This document shows positions 14,266 through 25,096 of a stretch of DNA of 64,000 bases, in pieces (position 1 is the first letter of the stretch; every line of letters begins with the position of its first letter). Where the stretch lies: positions 253,154 through 317,153 of the forward strand of contig CACVBU010001135.1 of NCBI GenBank assembly GCA_902728285.1. The letters run 5' to 3'. The notes beneath the pieces are model-generated. The model did no database searches, was not told the origin of the DNA, and saw only the letters and a list, made by a program, of their open reading frames with translations. A program made the translations under genes and the position numbers. Origin of the DNA: Clytia hemisphaerica. Its lineage: Eukaryota > Cnidaria > Hydrozoa > Leptothecata > Clytiidae.

Positions 14266-14365
14266 AGCTTTAACTTGCTCAGCAACAAGAAAAATGTTTC
14301 TTACTTTTATATTTTACAAGGCAAATTTTCATAATTACAGCAGATTCTATCAAGACAGTTAGTTA

Positions 14366-14849
14366 CCCTAAGTGGATAAATTTTCGCGTGTACTTATTTT
14401 CGCGAGACGCGAATTTAAAGATTTTGCGTGGATTAAATTTTGCGAATCAAGGGTCTTTAAAATTTTCGTGTGGATTAAATTTTGCGAAAATGGCCTTCTT
14501 TATTTAATTTCGCAACTATATAAATTGTAACTAGAAAAGAGATGTGTTTTTTAATCGAACAAAGGCAGACAAAGTCACTCAAAAGCCTTCAAAAAACTTC
14601 AAAGAAAGTACTTTTAGGAGGTTACTAGAGTTTATAATTGAAATGAAGAGTTGAAGTCACAATATGTTTTGATTGTATATAACATGTTATCTAGATTTCG
14701 CGAACTTTTATTTTCGCGATTGTAAAATTCCAAATGATTTCCCGTTGACTAACTTTTGCGTATCAAAGGCCTTCCAAATTTTCGCGTGGACTAAATTTCG
14801 CGAAAATGGCCAAAATTCGCGAAAACCACGAAAATTTATCCACTTAAGA
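14366..14849. mobile_element. MITE with AAGTGGATAAATTTTCGCG termini
   Basis: CCCTAAGTGGATAAATTTTC at the left mirrors GAAAATTTATCCACTTAAGA at the right, with TA on both sides (14364-14365, 14850-14851). The interior is built of TTTCGCGA/TTTTGCGA motifs. A diverged relative lies near 13755-13935. Confidence 0.6.
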
Positions 14850-15092
14850 TATACAGTGAAAATAACTCCATTTAAAGCATGTTCAAAGTTCAAAATACGA
14901 CTTTCTTCATATTACGGAAACCAAACAAGTCATTAAAACTAAAAGTCAGCACTCCGTGTGGTTGTGATATACCGTCAACTGCTCTAACTTGGGACTATCT
15001 GACAAAACGTGGGACGGCAATTCGACCACCATTTCACCAAACCTCAAAAGTCATTTGATTTGAGTTAAGGAAGGGCGTATTTAAAAATACAC

Positions 15093-15186
15093 TATAGGAT
15101 TTTATGTCATGTATATATCTTTCTCTTGTTCTTTAGATTAACATTCATAGTTACTATAAATAAACATATGAATAAGACATTCTTCA
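15093..15186 (+). repeat. 5' LTR, 94 bp
   Basis: Identical to 20118-20211. It begins TATAGG rather than the usual TG and ends TTCA. A TATATA box at 15112-15117 is spaced for a start near 15135-15142, and AATAAA at 15159-15164 is spaced for 3' processing near the LTR end. The whole transcription unit is therefore packed into an unusually short LTR: U3 about 42 bp, R about 45 bp (inferred). Confidence 0.85.
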
Positions 15187-15195
15187 TGTTAATCT
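15186..15195 (+). promoter_or_regulatory. Candidate self-priming primer-binding site
   Basis: ATGTTAATCT at the LTR/internal junction is the exact reverse complement of AGATTAACAT at 15135-15144, the predicted 5' end of the transcript. In Tf1-like elements the RNA 5' end folds back to prime reverse transcription. No obvious tRNA 3'-end complement is seen here. Inference only. Confidence 0.4.
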
Positions 15196-15202
15196 TATTC
15201 TA

Positions 15203-16279
15203 ATGGATGAATTGCAATGTCCAATCCCTGGTTGTAACTACAAGACACCAGCGGGATCATCAGAGAATGTCGCATGCACCCTTCTTTCTGCACACAGCAC
15301 GATTCATATGGGTGGTCGCACACCTGTCACCCCTGGACCAAAGTTGGATCGGCCCAAAGTGGATAGCGGCCTCAACCAGGAGGATTGGAACTTATTTATT
15401 CACCGCTGGGATGCATTTGTGAATGGATCGGGTCTTGACCCAAATGATTGCTCGACTCAACTGTTCCAATGTGCCAGCCAGGCACTTGGAGATAGTCTTC
15501 TTCTTCGCTCGAATCCGGGAATTATGAATCGTCCCACTAATGAACTTTTGGCGCTAATGAGATCACTTGCCGTTGTTGCTGTTGCCACTTGTGTCACCAG
15601 GACCGAGCTGATGAACATGACTCAACAGCGTGATGAACAATTTCGTATATTTGCCTCTCGTGTCAGAGGAAAGGCAGTGACTTGTAATTATAAGACGAAA
15701 TGTACCTGCAATAACACTGTTGATTTCACGGATTCAATTATTAGAGATATTTTGATAGCGGGTATTGTAGATTCTGATATTCGTCGAGAGATACTAGGTG
15801 TGAAAGACATACTAGATACACCTATCAATGACATTATCGCACTTGTTGAAAGCAAGGAGATGGCACGCGATGCGCTTCCCCTGCCAGTTGGGAGTGTATC
15901 ATCCTCTTCCTATCGTCGCAACAGGTCGAAACAAGTCGAAACACCTCAGACCGACATTCCTGTTCCTTGCCCTGGATGCCAGAAGCCATTCCTGCGTTTC
16001 AGTGAAGGTCGAAATGGTCGCAATAAGAAACCTCATAAGCTCTGCATCGAATGTTACCGTATCCAACGTCGCCAAGATAAAACCAATTCCAATCCGCCGA
16101 CCAAGCCAGACGCATCAATACTGCCGGTGTTGGTACCATGTTTAGTCAAGTATCAGGAATCACCACTGCAGGATCAGATCCCACTTCTGTTGCCGACCAA
16201 AATGCAATTGCTTCACCTCACAGTATATTTACCAAGGGCCAGTGGCGGAAGTCGAAGTTCAAAAATCACCCTAGGGTAG
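15203..16279 (+). CDS. Retrotransposon Gag-like protein
   Basis: 358-codon open frame starting 16 nt after the 5' LTR; ATG at 15203 is the first in the element. Gag proteins coat the element RNA and form the cytoplasmic particle. The N-terminus has a C2H2-like finger (CPIPGCNY ... LLSAHSTIH, residues ~5-35), a helical middle, and near the C-terminus a CPGC ... CIEC pair (residues ~255-280) instead of a CCHC knuckle. The frame overlaps pol by 142 nt; pol is in the -1 frame relative to gag, so a -1 frameshift is one possible route to a Gag-Pol product. I found no convincing slippery heptamer. Confidence 0.8.
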   Translation: MDELQCPIPGCNYKTPAGSSENVACTLLSAHSTIHMGGRTPVTPGPKLDRPKVDSGLNQEDWNLFIHRWDAFVNGSGLDPNDCSTQLFQCASQALGDSLLLRSNPGIMNRPTNELLALMRSLAVVAVATCVTRTELMNMTQQRDEQFRIFASRVRGKAVTCNYKTKCTCNNTVDFTDSIIRDILIAGIVDSDIRREILGVKDILDTPINDIIALVESKEMARDALPLPVGSVSSSSYRRNRSKQVETPQTDIPVPCPGCQKPFLRFSEGRNGRNKKPHKLCIECYRIQRRQDKTNSNPPTKPDASILPVLVPCLVKYQESPLQDQIPLLLPTKMQLLHLTVYLPRASGGSRSSKITLG

Positions 16280-19200
16280 AACTCTTATTATCTGTTCTGT
16301 CATCTGATTATAAACAGTTCAGTAAAAGATGCCCTAACGTCGCTCCTACCAAAATCACAGCACTGGCCGATACCGGTGCTCAGTCTTGTCTTTGGTCGCT
16401 GAAAGAATTCGAGTCACTTGGCTTCACGAAAAATGATTTGATTCCCGTTAACATCAACCTCATGGCTGCAAACAAGTCACCCATAACCGTTGAAGGAGCT
16501 GCTTGCGTTCGATTAGAGGGTGTCGCATCAGACGGCTCCAAGCAGTCCTGCTCCACTATGGTTTATATCAGTCGGCAGGCACAGGGATTCTACCTTTCGC
16601 TGGAGAACATGATGGAACTGGGTATAGTCCCGAGAGACTTTCCTTCCATTAAACCGTTGTCATCGATCGATCAAGTTGGTCACACCACGAGCACCGTTGA
16701 TATCGATTCCATCAAGGAAAAGAGTTGCTCCTGTCGTACTCGCACACCCGTTCCAGAAATGCCCAAAGAGTTACCGTTCGATTGCGTGCCTGAAAACAAT
16801 GACAAGATGAAAAAGTGGATTCTAGAACATTTCGCTTCTTCCACTTTTAACACCTGTCCTCATCAGACCCTCGAGAAAATAGAGGGGCCACCTGTTGAAA
16901 TCCACTTGAAGGAGAACGCAATTCCCAAAGCCGTTCACACTCCTGCAAGCATCCCAATCCATTGGCAAGACCAAGTGCACAAGGACCTTTTGAGAGACGA
17001 GGCACTTGGCGTTATTGAAAAAGTGCCATATGGTGAACCAGTGTCATGGTGCCACCGCATGGTCGTCACACGAAAACATGACGGCTCCCCCAGGAGGACT
17101 GTTGATTTATCTCCTCTGAACAAACATTGCCAACGAGAAACTTTCCCCACTGCATCTCCATTCCAGGCTGCTAGACGTGTACCACCCAACACCTGGAAGA
17201 CCGTAAACGACGCATGGAACGGCTTCCATAGCGTCCCTCTTCGCGAGTCAGACAAGCATCTAACCACGTTCATTACACCCTACGGTCGTTGGAGGTATCG
17301 TGCTACACCCCAAGGGTTCTCCGGGTCCGGCGACGGATACAACCGCCGATTTGATCAGATATTATCGGACTTTGAAAGGAAGGAGCGTGTCACTGACGAC
17401 GTTCTTCATTATGACGCTTCTCTCAGGGAACATTGGTGGAGAGCCTTAGAAATGCTTACCACGTCTGGTAGAGCAGGAATTACGATGAACCCAGACAAGT
17501 TTCAATTTGCCCAACGTACTGTGGACTTTGCAGGTTTCCGAATTACAGATACGTCCATTGAACCACTCCCGAAATACACTGATGCTATACGTAATTTTCC
17601 GACACCGAAATCAATCACCGACATCCGCAGCTGGTTCGGTCTTGTAAACCAAGTGTCAAATTACGCCCAACTACGTGATTATATGGAACCCTTCAGACCT
17701 TTCCTCAGTCCACGTGTACAATTTCAGTGGTCTCCCGAGCTCGATCTTGCTTTCCGACAATCCAAGGAGTCGATCATCCAAGCCATAAACGAAGGTGTTA
17801 CCATTTTCGACCCAACCCGCAAGACCTGTATCCGTCCTGACTGGTCCCGTAAAGGTATCGGCTATTTCCTCTATCAGCAACATTGTGAATGTCCAACCGA
17901 TACACCAGATTGCTGCAAACTAGGATGGCGGATTGTACTTGCAGGATCTCGTTTCTTGTCAACAACACAACAACGCTACGCACCTGTCGAAGGTGAGGCA
18001 TTAGCTGTCGCTTGGTCGCTCGAACAGTCCAAGTATTCACACAGGGCTGCCCCTCGCTTATCGTTGTAACCGACCATGAGCCTTTGGTGAAGATCCTCGG
18101 AGATCGAACGCTCGACGAGATTACGAACGATAGAATTTTTCGGCTGAAACAGCGAACACTGCCATGGTCCTTCAAGATTTATCATCTACCAGGGAAAACG
18201 AACCTTGCATCCGACGCCACGTCACGCTATCCATCGGCTGTCATTGGATTATTGACTTTTGCTGACCAGGTAGAAGATGCCATTAATGCGGCCATTCGTG
18301 CTGATACCAACGCTACCTTCAACATGAGCTGGGACCAGATCATTGTTGAGACAGCTAAAGATCCATCGCTTTCCCTCCTGCTGAAGCACATACAGTCTGG
18401 CTTCGAGGAAATCCAACCTGACGAAATTGCCACAATATCCGAGTACTGGCGATATCGCGAGTCTCTCTACATATTGGATGATGTATTGCTTTATCAAGAT
18501 CGGGTTGTTGTTCCACCATCTCTTCGCGAAACCGTCCTTTCGATACTTCACTCAGCACACCAAGGAGTATCTGCCATGTCATCCAGAGCTCAATCCACTG
18601 TCTTCTGGCCCGGTATGTCAAGAGATATCAGTGCAGCACGTGCCAACTGTACCCAATGCAACCGAAATGCTCCATCCCAAGCGGCCATGCCTGCAGCCCC
18701 ACCATCGACACCGTCCACTCCATTCGAGATGATATTCGCTGACTTCTTCTCTTATGCTGGTTCCCACTATTTACTCGCCAGGATCGACTATCTGGATGGG
18801 TTGAAGTTTATCGTTCGCTACACGGTAGCAATAAATCTGGTGCCAAGGGACTCATCACTGCGTTACGCTCTCTTTTCGCCACATTCGGTGTACCTGAGGA
18901 GCTGTCGAGTGATGGCGGCCCAGAATTCTCCGCACATGAAACTGAATTGTTCTTGAAGAAATGGGGAGTGAGTCACCGTATTTCATCGGCTTACTTTCCC
19001 CAGTCCAACGGTCGCGCAGAGGTAGCGGTTAAGAAGTGCAAACGTCTTCTCACGGAGAATATCGACCCGAACGGCTCTTGACAACGATCGTTTCCTACGT
19101 GCTCTCCTTCAGATGAGGAACACACCCGACACCGACTGCAAGATCAGCCCCGCTGAAATTATCTTTGACAAGCCGTTACGTGACGCTTTCTCCTTCGTAA

Positions 19201-19832
19201 ATCGTCTCCCGATGTACACCAACCCCTCCATCCGTCCAACATGGCGCGACGCTTGGAGCAAGAAAGAGGAGGCGATGCTCACTCGGTTTTCACGGTCATC
19301 AGAACGCTTGAACCGATCTTCCCGCCAACTACGACCGTTGCTCGTTGGCGACTACGTCCTTGTCCAGAATCAACATGGAAACCATCCTACAAAATGGGAT
19401 AGATCGGGTGTCGTCGTCGAGGTTAAAGATCACGACCAATACGTTGTCAAGGTTGATGGTTCCCGTCGTGTCACTCTACGAAACCGTCGATTTCTACGCA
19501 AATTTACACCGATCACTTCGACCATCGCTCGACCCACAACACCTATGAGAGTTGACAACCCGCCACTACGTCAACCATTGCATAGAACCTCGGAGGTACC
19601 TGTCCCGATCACGGCAGAAACCACGACTTCTGTACCACTTTCCACGTTTATTGAGGGTGACCAAGATTCTTCACCCACGATTGTGAGTGATTCACCACCC
19701 TCTAACATTCAAACCGAGGGTGATAGGAGAACTGTAACTCCACCCAACGGGGATTCAGTCGCATTGTCTCGTCCCCGTCGTACAACAAGACCACCCCCAA
19801 GATATGAACCAGAGAGTGGAACCTGGTCTTGA
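16138..19832 (+). pseudogene. Retrotransposon Pol (PR-RT-RH-IN) with three frameshifts
   Basis: Protease: DTGA at 16369-16380. Reverse transcriptase: VDLSPLNKH region near 17100; catalytic pair in VTDD at 17395-17400, where YxDD or FxDD is usual. RNase H: PDWS near 17836 and the VEGEAL segment near 17985. Integrase: a zinc-binding H..H..C..C block (~18550-18660), then catalytic Asp at 18741, Asp at 18911 and Glu at 19019, then a C-terminal RNA/DNA-binding tail ending at 19832. Reading-frame breaks are near 18034 (inside RNase H), 18824 (between the first two integrase catalytic residues) and 19079 (after the integrase core). Each looks like a single-base indel, and at least the first is in a T run, so assembly or sequencing error must be considered. 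Domain order is that of Ty3/gypsy elements. Confidence 0.88.
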
Positions 19833-20109
19833 ACTACATTGATGATTTGGTTATTTACGCGAGTTATATTTGTTTGTTATTACGAACGATCCTTTGCGAT
19901 CTGACACGTTAACGTTCATGATTTACTCGCTAGCTTTGTTTCATTTCTGAGGGACACTCCTTGTTGCTTGACGTCTTGCACGTCATTATTGACAGTTTAC
20001 CCGGCGTACGGGTAGAACATTGACATATGTGTTATTTTTTTTTTCTTATGTTGACATCATCTTACATGGTCTCAACGGGTGTTGATCTCATCTTATATGC
20101 TTTCAACAT

Positions 20110-20117
20110 GGGGGGGA
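20110..20117 (+). promoter_or_regulatory. Polypurine tract of the LTR retrotransposon
   Basis: GGGGGGGA lies directly before the 3' LTR, the standard place for plus-strand DNA priming. Confidence 0.7.
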
Positions 20118-20211
20118 TATAGGATTTTATGTCATGTATATATCTTTCTCTTGTTCTTTAGATTAACATTCATAGTTACTATAAATAAACATATGAATAA
20201 GACATTCTTCA
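20118..20211 (+). repeat. 3' LTR, 94 bp
   Basis: Base-for-base identical to the 5' LTR and followed by the TACAC target duplication. Identity suggests a young insertion, though 94 bp gives little resolution. Confidence 0.85.
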
Positions 20212-20314
20212 TACACGATTTCTCTTTCGATTTTACAGTGAGTGAAAATACAGACCAGATATGCAACAGTCCCATGTTTCGACCAATCGTCCCAAGTTAG
20301 AACAGTTGACGGTA

Positions 20315-22410
20315 GGTTTTGTAATCGATTTTTACAGTTTCTTGTTTCTACCTCATTTTTTAAACCTCTTAGTAGGAGACTGTATCATTTAATAAGGAAT
20401 TTTATAACAAATTAAAATGACCATTAGAAAACGAAAGTTTCTTTGTTAATTTCATTTTCACATTTATGGGGACGAACGAAACTTTAGGTGGCCATCGAAA
20501 AATCTGGGAAAAACAATTTGTTCTTTTAAAGTATAGCTTTTTTTCAATCGCTCTGGCAGCCATCAAAAAATTGTTTTGTTGTTACCACCTGCCCCCGAAT
20601 TACTGGCGTGATTTAAAAAACCCAGGAATTTTTTCGACCGCCCGTCCGCCCTTATGCATTTTTAACACCCGTTGCGACGCGAACAGAGCATTTTTTCGAT
20701 GACCGCCTACTTTCAGAAGATGCTTTATTTGATATGAGGATTCCCATTTCCGTAAAATCGCAATTCCCCATGGTTGCAAAATGGTAGCTATGGGTAATTC
20801 CTTTGTTATTTAGCTCGCCCTGAAAAAAAACGCCCTCACCACTACTGTATTGATTGAATATCTCAATCCCGGTACCAAAACACAGCGCAGAAAAATTCAG
20901 GGGCGGAGATTTGGCACACGAAAAATATCTCGGTCGTGGCTTCTTCACAAAGACGAAAGACAGATCTGGACTTATTTTGTACTTTCCAGTCTCCTGTTCG
21001 TAGTTTTTCTGACTTTCTGGTTCTTTGTGAGTTATTTTCTATGTTTTCTAACTTACTGAATGACTTACCGACAGATCGCGACCGGTAGGATTCGAACCCA
21101 CTAAATGCAAAGTTCCGATGTTTTGAAACCCATTGCCTTATCCACTGCGCCACGGATTCATGCCAGGATAGCGCTTCTGACGGCTATTTATATTGTACAA
21201 ACTGCAGACCAGACTTTATTAAGAGAAAATCACAAAAGAGTGCTTGTTTCGAGCTCCAACTCTAACCCTAACTGATAATAACCCAATTCCTAGCCAATCT
21301 GATACATAACCACACCCAAACCACACCCATACCCAACCCTACCCAACCAGGTCGCCTGCAGGTCCTGACACTATTCCCGCATACCGGATCCGAAAAATAG
21401 ATACATGTCTTTCGTCTTTATGAAGAAGTCTTCACCAAATATCTCAGGGGCAGCTCTGCCACGATCTGAAAACTGGAGTTGCAGGAGCCAAGGCTTTGAG
21501 GCCTATATTTTTGCAACTATAGACGCTTTCAATGAGTGCCCCGTCAGCAGCACCTTGGACTTTCTACGCAATTCCCCTCACATGGACATGGCATGGGTTG
21601 ACCCGGGCAAAGGTTCACTTACTTGCCAAGTGAACCGCTGCAAGTAGGAAATGAACCTCAGTCGCCTGTGCAGCAACCAAGGTCAATGACCACTATACCC
21701 GCCACAGCACCTTGCTATTTTCTTTTGTTCTGTGTGACGTAAGGACGCTTCGCAAATCAAAAAAGCTTCCACTAACTGCAAGAAGGGATTAAATTGAGAA
21801 GTTTCATTGCTTATAACTTTACTTAGGTGAAGAAAATACATGTAATTTGTCAGATGGGAAAATACTAAAAAATCTTTTTATTTTACCATCGTTTGATTGC
21901 TCTTGCATATCCCCCTCGACGACTAGTTGACGATTTTTGTTCTTTCATTTGATGATTAGCTGCTTCTTCAGTCGACTCCATTATTAGTCATCTTTCAAAC
22001 TGATAAAATAATAGTTCTCTTTACTTTTAATCTGATGAAAATGCCTAGATTTCTTGCTTTTTTTCGTTCTGTCTGTCGTCAACTTTTTTGTGTCGACAAA
22101 AAAATTGCGTGTGCTGAGCAATAACAAAGTTTGGCTAAAGCTGGTAAAGATCCCGTTCTATCCGTAGAAACCATTTTAAAAAGGATTCGTACATGTAGAG
22201 AATCTTACCAAGGAATTTTGTAACTATTTGAGGACATCGGTTGTTGTGACAAAAACATTCTTCTTCATTCCATTCCATTTCACACCAAGCCGAGACCTTC
22301 GAAACCTTCATTCTCCGGTCCTTTCCCATGAAAGGAAATAAATAAGAATTGAAAGGAATATCCATACATTGTATGTAATTATTTCGGGCTCTATTTCATT
22401 CCTTTTCCTA
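20315..22410. other. Non-coding stretch with a tRNA-like relic
   Basis: AT-rich, with a run of AACCCTAACCCAACC-like simple sequence near 21255-21350. An 80-codon frame at 21405-21647 has no recognisable domain and no splice partners. No gene is supported. Confidence 0.45.
21077..21155 (-). repeat. tRNA-derived sequence (SINE head or tRNA pseudogene)
   Basis: On the minus strand TGGCGCAGTGGATAAG resembles a tRNA A box and GGTTCGAATCC is a perfect B box, spaced with a long insert. The T-arm pairs (GTGGG/CCTAC) but acceptor and anticodon stems do not, so it is not a working tRNA gene. Confidence 0.6.
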
Positions 22411-22413
22411 GAT

Positions 22414-22698
22414 CCGGGGGGGGGGGGTACTAGGGCAAGATGGGTTACGGGGATGCTCCGCTGGTCAGGGTACCTTTTTTAACCTCCACGAGTCCCAGGT
22501 AGGGTCGCAAAAACACCAAAATAGAAAAATCAGCCCCTCGTAGGGTGCCTATTTTTGGAAAATTTGGGGAAAAAGTAGAACATTTGAGAAAATTTTGGAA
22601 TTTCTTTTCGCAAATTTCGAGTCCCACGTAGGGTCCATTTTTCGAACCTCAGCGGAGCACCCCCGTCGGTCGACAAGGGTAGTACCCCCCCCCCCGGG
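22414..22698. mobile_element. MITE of the GGGGGTACTTAGG family, copy 2
   Basis: G-rich left end GGGGGGGTACTAGGGCAAG and right end CAAGGGTAGTACCCCCCCCC are inverted. It shares the GGTACCTTTTTTAACC interior with the other copies. Its right part is included in the 1.1-kb tandem duplication, so 23570-23806 is a 5'-truncated duplicate. Confidence 0.65.
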
Positions 22699-22730
22699 TC
22701 CTACTAGATATTTAAGGCTGTGGTCAGCTA

Positions 22731-23022
22731 CATTGAGTTTAAAGCCCGAAGTGCTAGAGGTCAATCTCTTTGGTAGGATTTGAAGCCAACAAATCCTACC
22801 AAAGTTGCGCGGCCTTGAGCGACCCGCCTCGTTTTTACACAAATGACAGATTGAAACTAAAATTTACCGCTTAATTTCGAAAAATATATCACTCGAAAAC
22901 AAAGGAATTGCTAGATTCAATCCGTCATCAAAAATACGGCGCATATTTTAAGGCTTCAATTTTTCTTGCCTGAGAAAGGTTAGAGATTGACCTCTAGCCC
23001 TTCGGGCTTGAGAAACTCAATG
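22731..23022 (+). mobile_element. hAT-like MITE, 292 bp, copy A
   Basis: TIRs begin CATTGAG and end CTCAATG, with ~37 bp of inverted similarity that includes CTAGAGGTCAATCTCT. The 8-bp target duplication GTCAGCTA is perfect (22723-22730, 23023-23030). The 8-bp duplication is the hAT hallmark; there is no coding capacity. Confidence 0.85.
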
Positions 23023-23838
23023 GTCAGCTAGTCTCGTAGTCTCTGGCAGTCTGTCCCGTGCTCGTGTCCCGTGGCTCCCCGATGGCCCGCAGCTCATTTC
23101 ACAGGATTTAATTATCATCTGCGTAATTTCAAAAATGTTAATAGAAAACCAGAGGCATTTTGAAGAATGGAATATTCTGAAATTATTGAAAAAATATGTT
23201 ATTATTTGATTTTAAAGCTTTAAAAAGTATACGAGCTCGGTTTTTCAACTCTCTGGACTTCATTATCTAGTAATGAATCAATAAAATAAACCAAATCTAA
23301 TATGACAGATTTTTACTAAGGAAATTTTAGCTGCCAATATTTTGATTTTTCGACATCTAAGCTGCACACGACTGCTATATTGATTCGATTGCTACCGCCT
23401 GCTAACTGCCAGCCAGCAGCCACAACCAAAGTCAACCACAACCAAAGTCAACCACAACCTTCTGACATCTGATCCACTGACTGCTGTGGCTGTCTGAAAA
23501 AGTTGCTGTTTATTGAAGTTTTAGGACCAAGGGTAACTATTGAATATACACGTTCTGACTGAAACTCAATGGTCAGGGTACCTTTTTTAACCTCCACGAG
23601 TCCCAGGTAGGGTCGCAAAAACACCAAAATAGAAAAATCAGCCCCTCGTAGGGTGCCTATTTTTGGAAAATTTGGGGAAAAAGTAGAACATTTGAGAAAA
23701 TTTTGGAATTTCTTTTCGCAAATTTCGAGTCCCACGTAGGGTCCATTTTTCGAACCTCAGCGGAGCACCCCCGTCGGTCGACAAGGGTAGTACCCCCCCC
23801 CCCGGGTCCTACTAGATATTTAAGGCTGTGGTCAGCTA

Positions 23839-24130
23839 CATTGAGTTTAAAGCCCGAAGTGCTAGAGGTCAATCTCTTTGGTAGGATTTGAAGCCAACAA
23901 ATCCTACCAAAGTTGCGCGGCCTTGAGCGACCCGCCTCGTTTTTACACAAATGACAGATTGAAACTAAAATTTACCGCTTAATTTCGAAAAATATATCAC
24001 TCGAAAACAAAGGAATTGCTAGATTCAATCCGTCATCAAAAATACGGCGCATATTTTAAGGCTTCAATTTTTCTTGCCTGAGAAAGGTTAGAGATTGACC
24101 TCTAGCCCTTCGGGCTTGAGAAACTCAATG
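23839..24130 (+). mobile_element. hAT-like MITE, 292 bp, copy B
   Basis: Same element as 22731-23022, carried along by the tandem duplication rather than inserted separately; its GTCAGCTA flanks are the same. Confidence 0.85.
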
Positions 24131-24668
24131 GTCAGCTAGTCTCGTAGTCTCTGGCAGTCTGTCCCGTGCTCGTGTCCCGTGGCTCCCCGATGGCCCGCAG
24201 CTCATTTCACAGGATTTAATTATCATCTGCATAATTTCAAAAATGTTAATAGAAAACCAGAGGCATTTTGAAGAATGAAATATTCTGAAATTATTGAAAA
24301 AATATGTTATTATTTGATTTTAAAGCTTTAAAAAGTATACGAGCTCGGTTTTTCAACTCTCTGGACTTCATTATCTAGTAATGAATCAATAAAATAAACC
24401 AAATCTAATATGACAGATTTTTACTAAGGAAATTTTAGCTGCCAATATTTTGATTTTTCGACATCTAAGCTGCACACGACTGCTATATTGATTCGATTGC
24501 TACCGCCTGCTAACTGCCAGCCAGCAGCCACAACCAAAGTCAACCACAACCAAAGTCAACCACAACCTTCTGACATCTGATCCACTGACTGCTGTGGCTG
24601 TCTGAAAAAGTTGCTGTTTATTGAAGTTTTAGGACCAAGGGTAACTATTGAATATACACGTTCTGACT

Positions 24669-25096
24669 TGATAAAAATTGGTTTTGTGTCACCAGGCTGT
24701 CTGTTGACACGTCAACTTTTGTATTTGTTGTATGTTGAATACACTGTCACTGTTTATTGTTTAGGAGTCTCGCTATCTCCACCGTCTTCCACCATAGAGG
24801 CGGTAGGTAAAAAATACACACTTTAGTACTTTTGAAGGTTATTAGAGGAATGTAAACATTGTCAATTTTTTTCTTTCCTTTAAATAAAGAGAATGATTTA
24901 CACCGTGGGTGTAACTTGCATCAGTCAGTTACATCAATATGCCTTCTTACTTGTCTTTAAAAATATAAATAAAAGCAATCACGGAAAAGGACTCGAAAAA
25001 AAAAAAGACATAAGTGTGAGAACAGAGTAATCAAACTCGTTAGAAAAAGTACCATTAGAAGTCATAAAAAATCAACTTGAATAAAATGGAGTGTGA
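24669..25096. other. Non-coding spacer
   Basis: AT-rich; no gene, hairpin or repeat recognised. Confidence 0.4.

Larger units (their letters stand above)
15093..20211 (+). mobile_element. Ty3/gypsy-type LTR retrotransposon, 5.1 kb
   Basis: Two identical 94-bp LTRs (15093-15186 and 20118-20211) flank gag and pol in the order protease, reverse transcriptase, RNase H, integrase, which is the Ty3/gypsy order. The 5-bp target duplication is TACAC (15088-15092 and 20212-20216). A G-rich polypurine tract abuts the 3' LTR. Gag is open; pol has three frameshifts, so this copy is not autonomous as it reads here. Base composition is visibly more GC-rich than the surrounding DNA. Confidence 0.92.
14972..20312. 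mobile_element. Small TA-flanked MITE interrupted by the LTR retrotransposon
   Basis: Ends CCGTCAACTGCTCTAACTTG and CAAGTTAGAACAGTTGACGG are inverted and flanked by TA. Its own sequence is only 14972-15092 plus 20217-20312; the rest is the inserted retrotransposon. A diverged relative without the LTR element lies near 27330-29130, and the empty-site sequence AAATACACAATTTCTC there shows where the LTR element landed. Confidence 0.7.
22462..24668. repeat. 1.1-kb tandem duplication
   Basis: 22462-23560 and 23570-24668 are nearly identical 1099-bp copies at an offset of 1108 bp; only two substitutions were noticed. A 9-nt spacer, GAAACTCAA, joins them. Each copy holds part of the G-rich MITE, a complete hAT-like MITE and ~540 bp of single-copy-looking sequence. 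Confidence 0.92.

Noticed and set aside
16258..16279. Slippery heptamer for gag-pol frameshifting
   Set aside because: CAAAAATC at the end of gag does not fit X XXY YYZ in the gag frame; no better site found in the overlap.
22130..22225. Short plus-strand coding-like run KDPVLSVETILKRIRTC
   Set aside because: Only ~30 codons between stops, with no supporting splice sites or neighbours.
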